Assembly: GCF_007954425.1 (NCBI RefSeq)
Contig: NZ_CP042345.1
Coordinates: 186,001-250,000 of the forward strand
Reading direction: 5' to 3'
Length of the DNA: 64,000 bases
Origin: Novosphingobium ginsenosidimutans
GTDB lineage: Bacteria; Pseudomonadota; Alphaproteobacteria; Sphingomonadales; Sphingomonadaceae
Program-made: the position numbers and the translations under genes
The notes under the pieces: model-generated
What the model saw: only the letters and a program-made list of their open reading frames with translations
Database searches by the model: none
What the model was told of the DNA's origin: nothing
Part shown: piece after piece, positions 20,538-30,081 of the stretch
How positions within the stretch are numbered: the first letter of the stretch is position 1
Layout: each line of letters starts with the position of its first letter

Positions 20538-21809
20538 TCAGTTCACCGTGAAGCGGATCGGCACGTGCTTTGGCCCGCAGACGAAGTTGGAAATCGTCCG
20601 CTCACCCCGGCCGTTCATCTCGACCGATCTCAGCCGCACGAACAGTTCCTCCCACAGGATCCGCATTTCCATCCGCGCCAGGTGCTGGCCCAGGCAGACG
20701 TGGACGCCATAGCCAAAGGCGATCTGCGGGTTCTGGTCGCGGTCGATCCGGAAATCGAAGGGATCGGCCCAGACCGTCTCGTCGCGGTTGGCCGACTGGT
20801 AGGACAGCATCAGCCAGTCGCCCGCCTTGATCTGCCGTCCGCCGATCTCGCAATCGGTCACCGCGCTGCGCATGAAGTGCTTCACCGGTACTTCCCAGCG
20901 GATCGATTCCTCGACGAAGGCGTTGATCCGGTCCGGGTTATCCTGCATCGCTCGCAGCAGTTCGGGCCGCTCGGCCAGTGCCCACATGGCGCCGGCCGTG
21001 GTGTTGCTAGTGGTATCGTGCCCGGCGGTGGCGGCAATGATGTAGTAACCCATCAGCTGGCGGTGGTTGAGATATTCGCCATTGATCGTGGCGTTGGCGA
21101 TCAGGCTGTTGATCTGCCCGGTGGGATTGGCGCGGAACTTCTCTGTCACGGCCGCGAAATAGGCTTCCAGCTCCATTGTCGTCTCCCACAGCGACTTGAG
21201 CATTTCGTCCGGCGTGAGTTCGGCGCGGCGGCGGTTAAGTTCCGGATCGGCGTTGTTGAACAGCTCCTGTGTCAGCTTGAGCATGAACGGCTCGTCCTCC
21301 TGCGGCACACCCAGCACGGTCATGATCACCCGCAGCGGATAGAGGAAGGCAACATCCTGCGCGAAATCGACCTCGCCGCCGAAGCCCAGCATATGGTCAA
21401 CGAACTCGCGGGCAATCTGCCGGATCTGGTCTTCCAGCGGCTTGATCGCGCGCGGGGTGACGTGTGGAAAGACCACGCCGCGTAGCGCCTTGTGCTCATC
21501 GCCATCGACCGAGACCAGGCTGCGGATCAGGTTCGGTTCGCCCCCGGTGAGCCCTTTCACGCGCTCCACCCCGTCGCGCGGGGAGAGGAAGGTCGATTTG
21601 TCGCCATTGCGGAAAATGTCCGGCTGCCGCTCGATCTCCTTGATGTCAGCATGGCGGCTGACCACCCAGAACGGGTCGAAGTCCGGCAGCTCGGCCTTGT
21701 CGAGCGGTTGCTCGGCACGGATCTGCGTAAAGGCGGCGTCAGCGATCTCGCGCTGCGCATAGGATTTGGGGTCGATGATCGTGCGGGCCAGGGCTTCGGA
21801 AATGGTCAA
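20538..21809 (-). CDS. Cytochrome P450
   Basis: 423 aa, soluble bacterial class. The I-helix oxygen-activation motif 'AGHDTTSN', the ExxR motif in 'EESIRWEVPV', and the heme loop 'FGYGVHVCLGQHLAR' with its Cys ligand are all intact. The subfamily cannot be assigned by eye; the sequence resembles bacterial P450s acting on terpenes, sterol side chains or alkanes. It heads a minus-strand operon with rubredoxin and an alpha/beta hydrolase. The 175-nt intergenic region to the divergent amidohydrolase contains a palindromic operator-like site. Confidence 0.95.
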   Translation of the reverse strand: MTISEALARTIIDPKSYAQREIADAAFTQIRAEQPLDKAELPDFDPFWVVSRHADIKEIERQPDIFRNGDKSTFLSPRDGVERVKGLTGGEPNLIRSLVSVDGDEHKALRGVVFPHVTPRAIKPLEDQIRQIAREFVDHMLGFGGEVDFAQDVAFLYPLRVIMTVLGVPQEDEPFMLKLTQELFNNADPELNRRRAELTPDEMLKSLWETTMELEAYFAAVTEKFRANPTGQINSLIANATINGEYLNHRQLMGYYIIAATAGHDTTSNTTAGAMWALAERPELLRAMQDNPDRINAFVEESIRWEVPVKHFMRSAVTDCEIGGRQIKAGDWLMLSYQSANRDETVWADPFDFRIDRDQNPQIAFGYGVHVCLGQHLARMEMRILWEELFVRLRSVEMNGRGERTISNFVCGPKHVPIRFTVN

Positions 21810-21887
21810 GGCAGCTCTCCATTCTACCGGTTCTGGCGCCCTGGCTGGCAGGAACGGGGCAGGCCGTCTTTGCCCTCGATCAATTTA

Positions 21888-21903
21888 CTGACACTCCTGT
21901 CAG
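21888..21903. promoter_or_regulatory. Palindromic operator between P450 operon and amidohydrolase
   Basis: CTGACACTCCTGTCAG is a perfect 6-bp inverted repeat with a 4-nt spacer, 79 nt upstream of the P450 start in the divergent promoter region. The TGACA-N-TGTCA pattern is typical of TetR-family operators, which often control P450 genes. No TetR gene is adjacent. Confidence 0.55.
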
Positions 21904-21984
21904 CAACTTTGCAGCAAGCGGCGTTGCGGGCCAGCGCCGCGCCCGCTAGGCTTCGGCCAAACAGACCTTCAGGGAGCAGTCACG

Positions 21985-23271
21985 ATGAAGTTTTCCGCCT
22001 TTGCGCTTGCCGCCACGACACTGCTCACCAGCACCGCAGCCCTTGCCGCGCCGACCTATATCCACGCCGGGCGCGTGATCGCCGTGCCGGGCCAGGCCCC
22101 GCGCGGGGCGACAACCATCGTCGTTGACGCTGGCAAGATCGTCTCGCTGCAGGATGGCTATGTGCCTGCGCCAGAGGGCGCGACGGCGATCGACCTCAAG
22201 GACAAGACCGTCCTGCCCGGCCTGATCGACAGCCACACCCACCTCGCCTCGGACCGCGCTGGCAACGAGGGCATCGTGGCGATGGTGACCGAGGGCATGC
22301 CGCTCCACGCCATGGAAACTTACTGGAACGGGATGAAGACCCTGCGGGCCGGGTTCACCACGGTGCGCAACCTGGGTGACGAGGGCGGCAAGGTGCTGGC
22401 GCTGAAGGAAGCGATCAAGCGCGGCTGGGTGCAGGGTCCGCGGATCATTGATGCGGGCGAATCGATCTCCACAACCGGCGGGCACATGGACGGCCGCGTA
22501 GGGCTGGCCGATGAAATGCACGGCATGATCGGCACCGAGAACCTCTGCGACGGGGCCGACGATTGCCGCCGCGCGGTGCGGCGCCAGATCGGGCGCGGCG
22601 CAGACGTGATCAAGTTCGCGACCACCGGCGGGGTTAACTCCGGTACCGGTCTGGCTACTCGGATGGTTGAGGACGAGGCCAAGGCGCTGGTCGAAACCGC
22701 CCATGCTTATGGCCGCAAGGTGGCGGTCCATGCCCACGGCCTTGACGGGATCAAGCTGGCGGTCCGCGCCGGAGCGGATTCGATCGAGCACGGCACCACC
22801 ATCGACGAGGAAACCGCGAAGATGATGGCCAAGGCCGGGACCTATTACGTCCCCACCCTCAGCACGGTGAACGGCTACCTTGAACGGCTCGCCGCTAATC
22901 CCAACGCCTATCCCCCGGCCATCAAGGCCCAGATCGACTGGCGTATCGGCATTACCGGCAAGTCGCTGCAGATCGCCTATCCGCTGGGCGTGAAGATCGC
23001 TTACGGCACCGACGCCGGCGTCTCCAAGCACGGCCGCAATGCCGACGAGTTCGAACTGCTGGTCAAGTTCGGCATGCCGCCCGCCGAGGCGATCAAGGCC
23101 GCCACCGTCAACGCCGCCGCGCTGCTGGGCGTCGACAAGGAAACCGGCACGCTTGAAGCCGGCAAGGCGGCCGATATCATCGCCGTCAGCGGCGATCCGC
23201 TGGCCGACGTGAAGACCTTAAAGACAATGAAGTTCGTCATGGCGCGAGGCGAGGTGATTGTCGGACCCTAA
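21985..23271 (+). CDS. Secreted metal-dependent amidohydrolase
   Basis: 428 aa with a signal peptide (cut near ALAAPTY). Amidohydrolase signatures in order: HTH metal ligands in 'DSHTHLASD', a likely carboxylated Lys in 'VIKFATTGG', then 'VHAHG', 'SIEHGTTID', and the catalytic Asp in 'YGTDAGV'. This set belongs to the imidazolonepropionase/prolidase-related group, whose exported members include Xaa-Arg/Lys-type dipeptidases of Caulobacter. The substrate may therefore be a C-terminally basic peptide, but this is inference. An S9 peptidase gene follows. Confidence 0.85.
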   Translation: MKFSAFALAATTLLTSTAALAAPTYIHAGRVIAVPGQAPRGATTIVVDAGKIVSLQDGYVPAPEGATAIDLKDKTVLPGLIDSHTHLASDRAGNEGIVAMVTEGMPLHAMETYWNGMKTLRAGFTTVRNLGDEGGKVLALKEAIKRGWVQGPRIIDAGESISTTGGHMDGRVGLADEMHGMIGTENLCDGADDCRRAVRRQIGRGADVIKFATTGGVNSGTGLATRMVEDEAKALVETAHAYGRKVAVHAHGLDGIKLAVRAGADSIEHGTTIDEETAKMMAKAGTYYVPTLSTVNGYLERLAANPNAYPPAIKAQIDWRIGITGKSLQIAYPLGVKIAYGTDAGVSKHGRNADEFELLVKFGMPPAEAIKAATVNAAALLGVDKETGTLEAGKAADIIAVSGDPLADVKTLKTMKFVMARGEVIVGP

Positions 23272-23332
23272 CCTCTTGCATCTTGCCTCCCATACAATAG
23301 CTTAGCTGGCGAAGATCAAGCGTGGGGCAACG

Positions 23333-25297
23333 ATGGCGCAGCGGCAGACGTTGGCAGGACTGGGACTGATACTGGCATTGATGGCCTCGCCTGTTTGGGG
23401 CGAGGCACCTTCCGCAACCCGACCTGCCGAAGCCCCGCCGCCCAAAATTCCGACCCTGTCCTTGGCCAAGGACAGCGGGATCGGCACGATGAAGCTGTCC
23501 CCTGATGGCACATTGATCGCGTTGCGATCCACAACGAAGGACAGCACTTCGATCGCGGTGCTCGACGCCGCCACCAAGGACGTGCTGCACCGCCTCGCCC
23601 TGCCCCAGCGAAACAACCTCGAATGGTTCCGTTGGGCCGGAAACGGCAAATTGTTGTTCTCGCTGTCGACCCCGACGGTCTACTTCGGCGAAGAGGCGCG
23701 GCTTTCGCGGCTATTCTTTTACGACCTGGCGAGCAAGGCCATGCCCTTTATTGGCCGTCCCGACATGGGGCTTGAGGGCGATGACGTGCTGTTCGTCGAC
23801 CCGGCGGGCGAATACCTGCTGCTGGCTATGCAGCGGACAATATACGATTACCCCTCGGTCTGGCGCTTCGCCCTGACCGAGAAGCCGATCAAGGGCGTGA
23901 AGGAAGTACAGCGCCCGACCCAAGGCATCTGGGAATGGTTTGCCGACGATGCCGGTATCGTCCGCATGGGCATGGCCTTTGCTGGCGGCAAGGTCCGCGT
24001 CATGTACCGCGCCAAGCCCGACGATCCGCTGCGCGAGATTGCCAAGATCACCGAGGACAATGCCGACGACAAGGTATGGGACGTGCTGCGGATTACCTCC
24101 GGCTCGGACGAAGGGCTTGTGCTGAAGCCCGATGACAATGGCCGGATCGCCGTACGCAAGTTCAACTATGCCACCCGGCAAGTTGGCGAGGTGATCTATG
24201 CCGCACCCGGCTGGGACGTTGACGAGGCTTTGACCGACAAGGATGGCAAACTGCTGGCGGCGTTCTACACCGACGATCGCGATCGCGCGGTCTGGTTCGA
24301 GCCGAAGCTGAAGTCACTTTACGCCCGGCTTGAGAAGGCCATTCCCGATCAGCACGTCTGGATTGTCTCGCGGGCCGAAGACGATTCGCGCATGCTGGTC
24401 TGGGCCGGAAACGAGGCCAATCCCGGCCAGACCTTCATGTTCGACGCCGCTAAGCGCTCGCTTGACAGCTTCAGCGCCGAACTGCCCGATCTTGACCGGT
24501 CGCTCACCGCAAGTCCCAAGCCGATCCGCTATACTGCGCGCGACGGCACGGCGATCAACGGTTACCTGACGTTGCCGCGAGGACGCTCGGCGAAGAAGCT
24601 TCCGCTGATAGTGATGCCGCACGGCGGCCCCTACGGCGTGCGTGACAAGTTGGAGTTTGATTCGACAGTGCAGCTACTGGCGAACCGGGGCTATGCCGTG
24701 ATCCAGCCGAATTATCGCGGCTCCGGCGGCTATGGTGAAAGTTTTGCCGAACTTGGCGCGGGCCAGATCGGGCGGGCCATGCAGGACGATCTTGACGATG
24801 CAATGGACTGGGCGGTCAAGGAAGGGATCGCCGATCCGGCCAGGGTCTGCATGGTTGGCGCCAGCTATGGCGGCTATGCCGCGCTGTGGGCCGCAATCCG
24901 AAATCCGGAACGCTACCGCTGCGCAGTCAGCTTCGCAGGGGTGACCGACTGGAAGAAGCAGCTGAAATACGATGCGAATTTCTTCACCCGCAAGGGTGCC
25001 AAGAGCTGGCGCACGCGCATCCAAGGAGAGGACGCAAACTTCGACCTCGACCTTGTCTCACCCGTTGCGCAGATTGCCCGGCTGACGCGTCCCGTGCTGG
25101 TCACGCACGGCGAGGACGACAGCAACGTACCGTTTAAGCAGTTCTTGTTGCTACGTGACGCGGCGACCAAGGCCGGTAAGCCAATCGAAACGCTGACTTT
25201 CGCCGGTGAAGGGCATGGCTTTGCCGACGATGCCAACGAAGCGCGCTATCTCGACGCGATCGAAGCCTTTCTGGCCAAGCACAACCCGGCGGACTGA
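23333..25297 (+). CDS. Secreted S9-family (prolyl oligopeptidase-type) peptidase
   Basis: 654 aa. A signal peptide (cut near VWGEA) is followed by a beta-propeller-like N-terminal domain (about 45-400) and an alpha/beta hydrolase domain (about 410-654). The triad is visible: Ser in 'GASYGGYAALW', Asp in 'THGEDDSNVPF', His in 'GEGHGFA'. It likely degrades oligopeptides in the periplasm. It lies 61 nt after the amidohydrolase in the same direction, suggesting a shared peptide-use role. Confidence 0.9.
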   Translation: MAQRQTLAGLGLILALMASPVWGEAPSATRPAEAPPPKIPTLSLAKDSGIGTMKLSPDGTLIALRSTTKDSTSIAVLDAATKDVLHRLALPQRNNLEWFRWAGNGKLLFSLSTPTVYFGEEARLSRLFFYDLASKAMPFIGRPDMGLEGDDVLFVDPAGEYLLLAMQRTIYDYPSVWRFALTEKPIKGVKEVQRPTQGIWEWFADDAGIVRMGMAFAGGKVRVMYRAKPDDPLREIAKITEDNADDKVWDVLRITSGSDEGLVLKPDDNGRIAVRKFNYATRQVGEVIYAAPGWDVDEALTDKDGKLLAAFYTDDRDRAVWFEPKLKSLYARLEKAIPDQHVWIVSRAEDDSRMLVWAGNEANPGQTFMFDAAKRSLDSFSAELPDLDRSLTASPKPIRYTARDGTAINGYLTLPRGRSAKKLPLIVMPHGGPYGVRDKLEFDSTVQLLANRGYAVIQPNYRGSGGYGESFAELGAGQIGRAMQDDLDDAMDWAVKEGIADPARVCMVGASYGGYAALWAAIRNPERYRCAVSFAGVTDWKKQLKYDANFFTRKGAKSWRTRIQGEDANFDLDLVSPVAQIARLTRPVLVTHGEDDSNVPFKQFLLLRDAATKAGKPIETLTFAGEGHGFADDANEARYLDAIEAFLAKHNPAD

Positions 25298-25305
25298 CGC
25301 AGCGC

Positions 25306-26094
25306 TCAGTTGCCAGTCAGAAACGCCACCAGCGCCTTGACCTTCTTCTGCCGCCACTGCGGCAGCGGGGCGACCAGCCAGTAGGCGCGGCGGCAGGGTT
25401 CAGGTTCGGTCAGCGTGACACCGCGGCCGGCTCCGGCCCAGGTCAGCGCCAGTTGCGCGGGGACGCGGGCCTTGCCCATTCCGGCAGCAGCGGCGGCCAG
25501 TGCTTGCCCGGCATCGCCGGCCTGGAGCGACGGGGCGCCGGCTTCCTCGCCCCCGGGATAGGGATCGCCGGGCCAGGCGATCCAGTCCCCCTCGCCCGCG
25601 ATCACGCGTTCGGCAGAGCCTAGCGCCACCCCTTCCAAGTCGCCCGGACCTTCAGCCCAACGCACGGCAAGGTCCATGTTGGCTTCGGTGAAATCGGCGG
25701 TCTCATCATTGACCAGGCTGTAGCGAACCTCCGGATTTGCCGCGCGGAACTCAGCCAGGCGCGGCGCGAGCCACGCGGCGAAGAAATCGCGGGGGGCGGC
25801 GATGGTATAGACATGGCTCGATTGGCCGGCCTGCATCGCGGTAACCGCATCCTCGAAGTGGAGGAAGCCAGTGCGCAAGGACTCAAGACCAGCCGTGGCC
25901 TCGTCGGTCAGCTCCAGCCCCTTGGGCGTGCGGCGGAACAGGACAACACCGAGGAGGTCCTCCAGCGCGCGGATCTGCTGGCCGACGGCGGCAGGGGTCA
26001 CCGCCAGCTCGTCCGCCGCGCGGGTGAACGACAGGTGCCGGGCGGCGGCATCGAAAACGCGCAGGGCGTTGAGAGGCAGGTGCGTGCGCTTCAT
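25306..26094 (-). CDS. LysR-family regulator (GcvA-like)
   Basis: 262 aa, somewhat short for the family (about 300). The N-terminal winged HTH (residues 1-65: 'LNALRVFDAAARHLSFTRAADELAVTPAAVGQQIRALEDLLG') is clearly of the GcvA subgroup. The effector domain follows but looks trimmed in its second half. It starts 12 nt after apaG on the same strand, so it is probably the last gene of a metZ-DMT-apaG-lysR run. Its target is unknown. Confidence 0.88.
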   Translation of the reverse strand: MKRTHLPLNALRVFDAAARHLSFTRAADELAVTPAAVGQQIRALEDLLGVVLFRRTPKGLELTDEATAGLESLRTGFLHFEDAVTAMQAGQSSHVYTIAAPRDFFAAWLAPRLAEFRAANPEVRYSLVNDETADFTEANMDLAVRWAEGPGDLEGVALGSAERVIAGEGDWIAWPGDPYPGGEEAGAPSLQAGDAGQALAAAAAGMGKARVPAQLALTWAGAGRGVTLTEPEPCRRAYWLVAPLPQWRQKKVKALVAFLTGN

Positions 26095-26106
26095 CGCGCC
26101 GGAGCC

Positions 26107-26505
26107 TTAGCCTGCCGTGGCAGGCGCCGCCAGCGGGAAGAACGGGATCGCCGCTTCGACCAGCGATCCATCCTCGCAGCGGAAGGTATAGAACCCTTCC
26201 ATCGAGCCAAACGGCGTGCTGAGCGGACAGCCAGAAACATAGTCATGGCTGCCGCCGGGCTGGATCACCGGCTGCTCGCCAACCACGCCTTCGCCCTCGA
26301 CAAAATTGACCATCCCGCGTCCGTCGGTGATCTGCCAGTGGCGGGTCAGCAGCTGGACCGCCTGATCGGCATGGTTCTCGATCCGGATGTGATAGACCCA
26401 GAACCATTTGCCCGCCTCTACCTGCGACTGTTCGGGCAGGAAGTTGACAGTCACCCGAACGGTGATCCCGTCGGTGGTTGCGGCGTGCTGGAACAGCTCC
26501 TTCAT
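26107..26505 (-). CDS. apaG: ApaG protein
   Basis: 132 aa, the usual size of ApaG, from ATG 26505 (MKELFQHAATT). The family core is visible: 'VNFLPEQSQVEAGKWFWVYHIRIENHADQAVQLLTRHWQITD' and the glycine-rich 'GVVGEQPVIQPGGSHDYVSGCPL'. ApaG is a small fibronectin-III-like beta sandwich; it has been linked to Co/Mg resistance and Ap4A levels in enterics, but its biochemical role is unclear. The next upstream start (26541) would add 12 residues. Confidence 0.9.
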   Translation of the reverse strand: MKELFQHAATTDGITVRVTVNFLPEQSQVEAGKWFWVYHIRIENHADQAVQLLTRHWQITDGRGMVNFVEGEGVVGEQPVIQPGGSHDYVSGCPLSTPFGSMEGFYTFRCEDGSLVEAAIPFFPLAAPATAG

Positions 26506-26589
26506 GGGTGACAAGGTAGCGATTGGGCGGTGCGGCGACAATGGGGCGAGCGACCGTTCCTGCCACTTTGCCGATCGATTGTGGTAAAA

Positions 26590-27462
26590 TCAGCTCTGCG
26601 CCAGCAGCACCACGCCGGCCACCATCAGCGCGCAGCCCGCCAGTCGCGCGCGGCCAACGGGCTCGCGCAGCAGGACCATGCCAAGCAGCGCCACCAGCAT
26701 CATCGACATTTCACGCATCGGTGCGACGACGCTGAGCGGCGCGCCGCGCTGCATCGCCCAGAGAACCAGAATGTAACCGAACGGCGCCAGCAGGGCGACG
26801 GTCCAGGCGCTGATCCAGTGGCCCTGCATGGCCTCAGTCGCCGCAGCCCGATCGCGCAGCACCTGCGGCGCGAGCAGCACGGTGCGCACCACATTGGCGC
26901 CCCAATCGAGCACCACGGGTGAAAGCAGCAGCAGCTTTACGGCCGAGCCATCGACGAGGGTGTAGGTCGCGATCAGTCCCCCGGTCAGTAGCCCCCAGCG
27001 CAGTCCGGCCATCGCGCCAGGGCGGGCAAAAGTGCTGAACCGGCCATCCGTGGCAATCAGCAGGATCCCGCCGACCACGCCCAGCAGACCGAGCAGCCGC
27101 AGCGGACCCGGCCCTTCGCCCAGCAGCAGGAAGGCGCCGATCGAGGACAGGAGCGGACCAGTGCCGCGGGCGATCGGATAGACCACCGACAGATCGGCCT
27201 TGCGGTATCCGGTCTGGAGCGCATGACTATAGGCCAGGTGCAGGCAGCCGCTGGCGACAATTGCCGCCAGCGGCTGCCAGGCCCAGCGGAAGCCCTCACC
27301 CATGACGATCAACAGTGCCCAGGGCGCGAAGGCGACCGAGGAGAGCATGGTCGACCAGAACAGAAAAACGCCGCCGGCATGGGCCGAGCGCTTGGCCGCA
27401 AGGTTCCAGGTCGCGTGGCAGACCGCTGCCAGCAGGACCAGCAGCAGCGAGACTGTGTCCAA
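26590..27462 (-). CDS. DMT/EamA-family transporter
   Basis: 290 aa with ten hydrophobic helices in two EamA repeats ('LAAVCHATWNLAAKR' at the start; 'LSVVYPIARGTGPLLSSIGAFLLLGE' mid-protein). It is an inner-membrane drug/metabolite transporter. The start is a TTG at 27460-27462, 3 nt after the metZ stop codon (27466-27468), so the two are probably co-transcribed. An export role for homoserine or sulfur amino acids is possible but not shown. Confidence 0.85.
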   Translation of the reverse strand: MDTVSLLLVLLAAVCHATWNLAAKRSAHAGGVFLFWSTMLSSVAFAPWALLIVMGEGFRWAWQPLAAIVASGCLHLAYSHALQTGYRKADLSVVYPIARGTGPLLSSIGAFLLLGEGPGPLRLLGLLGVVGGILLIATDGRFSTFARPGAMAGLRWGLLTGGLIATYTLVDGSAVKLLLLSPVVLDWGANVVRTVLLAPQVLRDRAAATEAMQGHWISAWTVALLAPFGYILVLWAMQRGAPLSVVAPMREMSMMLVALLGMVLLREPVGRARLAGCALMVAGVVLLAQS

Positions 27463-27465
27463 ACC

Positions 27466-28671
27466 CTAAAGCCCGACCGCCTTGAGCGCCTGGTCGAGGT
27501 CCTCGATGATATCGTCAGGATCTTCCAGGCCAACGTTGAGCCGCAGCATGCCTTCGGTCACACCCATCTCCTCACGCGCTTCGGCGCTGACCGAATAATG
27601 GGTCGTCGAGGCGTTGTGGCACATCAGCGATCGCGCATCGCCGATGTTGTTGGAGATATCGACCAGTTGCAACGCATTGAGCAGGCCGTGGGCCTGGGCG
27701 CGGTCCTCGACCTCGAACGAGAAGATCGAGCCGCAGGCATCCATCTGCTTCACCGCCAGTTCGTACTGCGGGTGGCTTGGCAGACCAGGGTGATTGATCG
27801 CCTTGACCCGACCCTCCAGGAACTGCCCCACCTTCAGCGCATTAGCGCTCTGCTGGCGAACGCGCAGGTCCAGCGTTTCCAGTCCCTTGAGTACGACCCA
27901 GGCATTGAACGGCGCAAGGTTCGGTCCGGTATTGCGCTGGAACGGCAGGAGCACATTGTTGATGAAATCGGCACTGCCCGAAACGGCACCGGCCAGCACC
28001 CGGCCCTGCCCGTCCATCAGCTTGGTTGCCGAATAGGCCACTACGTCGGCGCCCCATTCGATCGGTCGCTGCAGCGCCGGCGTGGCAAAGGCATTGTCGA
28101 CCACGGTGATGATCCCGCGGCTGCGGGCGAGATCGCACACGTACTTGAGATCGACGATGTCCATCGTCGGGTTGGCGGGCGTCTCGAAGAAGAACACCTT
28201 GGTGTTGGGCCGGATCGCGGCTTCCCACTGGGCATTGTCGCGCGCGTCGATCGTCGTTGCCTCGATCCCGAAGCGCGGGAACAGCTGGTCGACCAGCCAG
28301 CGGCACGATCCGAAGGCGGCACGGCCGGCCACGACATGATCGCCCTGGCTGAGTTGGCAGAGCAGCGCTGCAGTCATCGCCGCCATGCCCGAGGCCTGGA
28401 CGCGGCAGGCTTCGGCTCCGTCCAGCAGCGCGATGCGTTCTTCCAGCATGGCGACAGTCGGGTTCTGAAGGCGGGAATAGGTCATCCCCGGATCTTCGCC
28501 CCGGAACCGCGCGGCGGCGGTTTCGGCGTTATCGTAGGAAAAGCCCGAGGTGAGAAACAGCGCCTCGCTGGTCTCCCCCTGCTCGCTGCGCCAGGTGCCG
28601 CCGCGCACGGCGCGGGTGGCGGGCCGCCACTTGGCGGTGATCGAACGGTCGGTTCCGGTGGTGCGCTTCAT
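27466..28671 (-). CDS. metZ: O-succinylhomoserine sulfhydrylase
   Basis: 401 aa Cys/Met-metabolism PLP enzyme. 'MTYSRLQNPT' binds PLP phosphate, 'VVDNAFATPALQRP' is the Asp-containing cofactor loop, and 'YSATKLMDGQGRVLAGAV' has the Schiff-base Lys. The KLMDGQGR context is typical of MetZ rather than CGS or CBL. It makes homocysteine directly from O-succinylhomoserine and sulfide. I start at ATG 28671 (MKRTTGTD); the open frame runs on to 29565 but that part is antisense to the PMT gene. The start faces the divergent PMT gene across only 57 nt. Confidence 0.93.
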   Translation of the reverse strand: MKRTTGTDRSITAKWRPATRAVRGGTWRSEQGETSEALFLTSGFSYDNAETAAARFRGEDPGMTYSRLQNPTVAMLEERIALLDGAEACRVQASGMAAMTAALLCQLSQGDHVVAGRAAFGSCRWLVDQLFPRFGIEATTIDARDNAQWEAAIRPNTKVFFFETPANPTMDIVDLKYVCDLARSRGIITVVDNAFATPALQRPIEWGADVVAYSATKLMDGQGRVLAGAVSGSADFINNVLLPFQRNTGPNLAPFNAWVVLKGLETLDLRVRQQSANALKVGQFLEGRVKAINHPGLPSHPQYELAVKQMDACGSIFSFEVEDRAQAHGLLNALQLVDISNNIGDARSLMCHNASTTHYSVSAEAREEMGVTEGMLRLNVGLEDPDDIIEDLDQALKAVGL

Positions 28672-28728
28672 GATGTGCGCGGCTGTAAGGGCCGTGCGCA
28701 AGCGCCGCAAGAGCATTGCCACCTTGTG

Positions 28729-30036
28729 ATGGCACCGGTAATTCCCCTCGCCATGGTCGCCGCGCCCCGCTTCACGTCTGAACAGGACCCGGCCGACTGG
28801 TGCGCGGTGATCGCGATCTTCTTCCTGGCGCTGCTGTGGTGGCGGCTGGGGATCCCCTCGCAGATCTATTTCGACGAGGTCCACTACATCAACGCCGCGC
28901 GGCACCAGAACCAGGGGCTGCGGTTCAATCCCGAGCACCCGGTGCTGGGCAAGACGATCATCGCCGCCGCGATCCGCTGGCTGGGCGATACGCCGCTGAA
29001 CTGGCGGATCCCATCGGCCATATCGGGCGCGATCGGGCTTTACGCGCTGGGCCGGTTGGTCTGGTTCGTGACCGGGCGGAGGCTTGTCACCCTGGCCGCG
29101 ATGTTCCTGGTCGCAACCGATTTTGCCTGGTTCGTGCAGAGCCGGATCGCCATGCTCGACATGTTCATGGCGATGTTCGGCATGATCGGCCTGTGGCTGG
29201 CGGCGAGCGCGGTCCGGCTGCCCGGCCAAGCCCGCTGGCGGCTGGCGCTGGCGGGCGTGGCAATGGGCCTGTCGCTCGGTGCCAAATGGTCGGTCGCGCC
29301 GCTGCTGATCGTGCCCGGGCTGGTCTTCCTCGGCTGGAAGCTGCGCGATTGCGGCTTGCGCGGGCTCTATCTGCGCGCGGGTGGCCCCGTACCAGGGATC
29401 ACCGTGATCGAGGCTGGCGTCTGGCTCGGCCTTGTGCCGCTGGTGGTCTACTGGCTGACCTTCTGGCCGGCGTTCCACTGGGCCAAGGACCCGGTCAATC
29501 CATGGGATCCGATCGGCTGGCATGCCTACATGCTGCAATTGCAGGACAGCGTGACCAAGCCGCATCCCTATCGCTCCTACTGGTACCAGTGGGTCGGCAA
29601 CTGGCGGGCGATCTGGTTCCTCTACCAGCCGGTCGATGGCGCGCAGCGCGGGATCCTGCTGGTCGGCAATCCCTTCACCATGCTGGCCGGCCTTGCGGCA
29701 TTGGCCTGGTGCCTGTGGGCCGGTTGGCGCGGCCGGATCGAAGCCTGGGTCTTCGCCGGGCTCTATGCCGTCCAGATTGCCTTCTGGGCGCTCTCATCCA
29801 AGCCGGTGCAGTTCTATTATCACTACCTGCTGCCCGGCACCTTCCTAATGGTCTGCCTGGCCCTGGCGCTGGAAGCGCTGTGGCATCGCACCGACCGCTG
29901 GCGCTGGCTGGCAGCGGGGGCACTGGCGCTCAGCCTGGGCATGTTCATCCACTTCTACCCGATCCTCTCCGCCGCCAAGCTGTGCTGCGGGCGGCCGAGC
30001 TTTGAAGAGTGGATGTGGCTGCGAAGCTGGCGCTAG
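28729..30036 (+). CDS. PMT-family (GT39) polyprenyl-phosphate-dependent glycosyltransferase
   Basis: 435 aa, about ten TM helices. The first periplasmic loop has the family's acidic motif in 'IYFDEVHYINAARH', followed by 'NPEHPVLGK', and 'DFAWFVQSRIAMLDMFMAMF' matches the PMT core. A later loop has 'HPYRSYWYQWVGNWRAIWFLYQ', as in protein O-mannosyltransferases. It probably moves a sugar, likely mannose, from polyprenyl phosphate onto an exported acceptor. A polyprenyl-phosphate mannosyltransferase-GtrA fusion is encoded 1.1 kb away. Start is ATG 28729; ATG 28753 is an alternative. Confidence 0.85.
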   Translation: MAPVIPLAMVAAPRFTSEQDPADWCAVIAIFFLALLWWRLGIPSQIYFDEVHYINAARHQNQGLRFNPEHPVLGKTIIAAAIRWLGDTPLNWRIPSAISGAIGLYALGRLVWFVTGRRLVTLAAMFLVATDFAWFVQSRIAMLDMFMAMFGMIGLWLAASAVRLPGQARWRLALAGVAMGLSLGAKWSVAPLLIVPGLVFLGWKLRDCGLRGLYLRAGGPVPGITVIEAGVWLGLVPLVVYWLTFWPAFHWAKDPVNPWDPIGWHAYMLQLQDSVTKPHPYRSYWYQWVGNWRAIWFLYQPVDGAQRGILLVGNPFTMLAGLAALAWCLWAGWRGRIEAWVFAGLYAVQIAFWALSSKPVQFYYHYLLPGTFLMVCLALALEALWHRTDRWRWLAAGALALSLGMFIHFYPILSAAKLCCGRPSFEEWMWLRSWR

Positions 30037-30081
30037 GCCGCAGAACGCGCCAAATGCGAATCGAACAGGGAGATTCGCAAG

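Noticed and set aside
27223..28728. Long plus-strand frame upstream of the PMT gene
   Set aside because: Antisense to metZ and the DMT gene; the PMT protein begins near 28729 with its first TM segment.
28672..29565. N-terminal extension of metZ to 700 codons
   Set aside because: The added part is antisense to the PMT gene and has no homology-like motifs; MetZ is complete from 28671.
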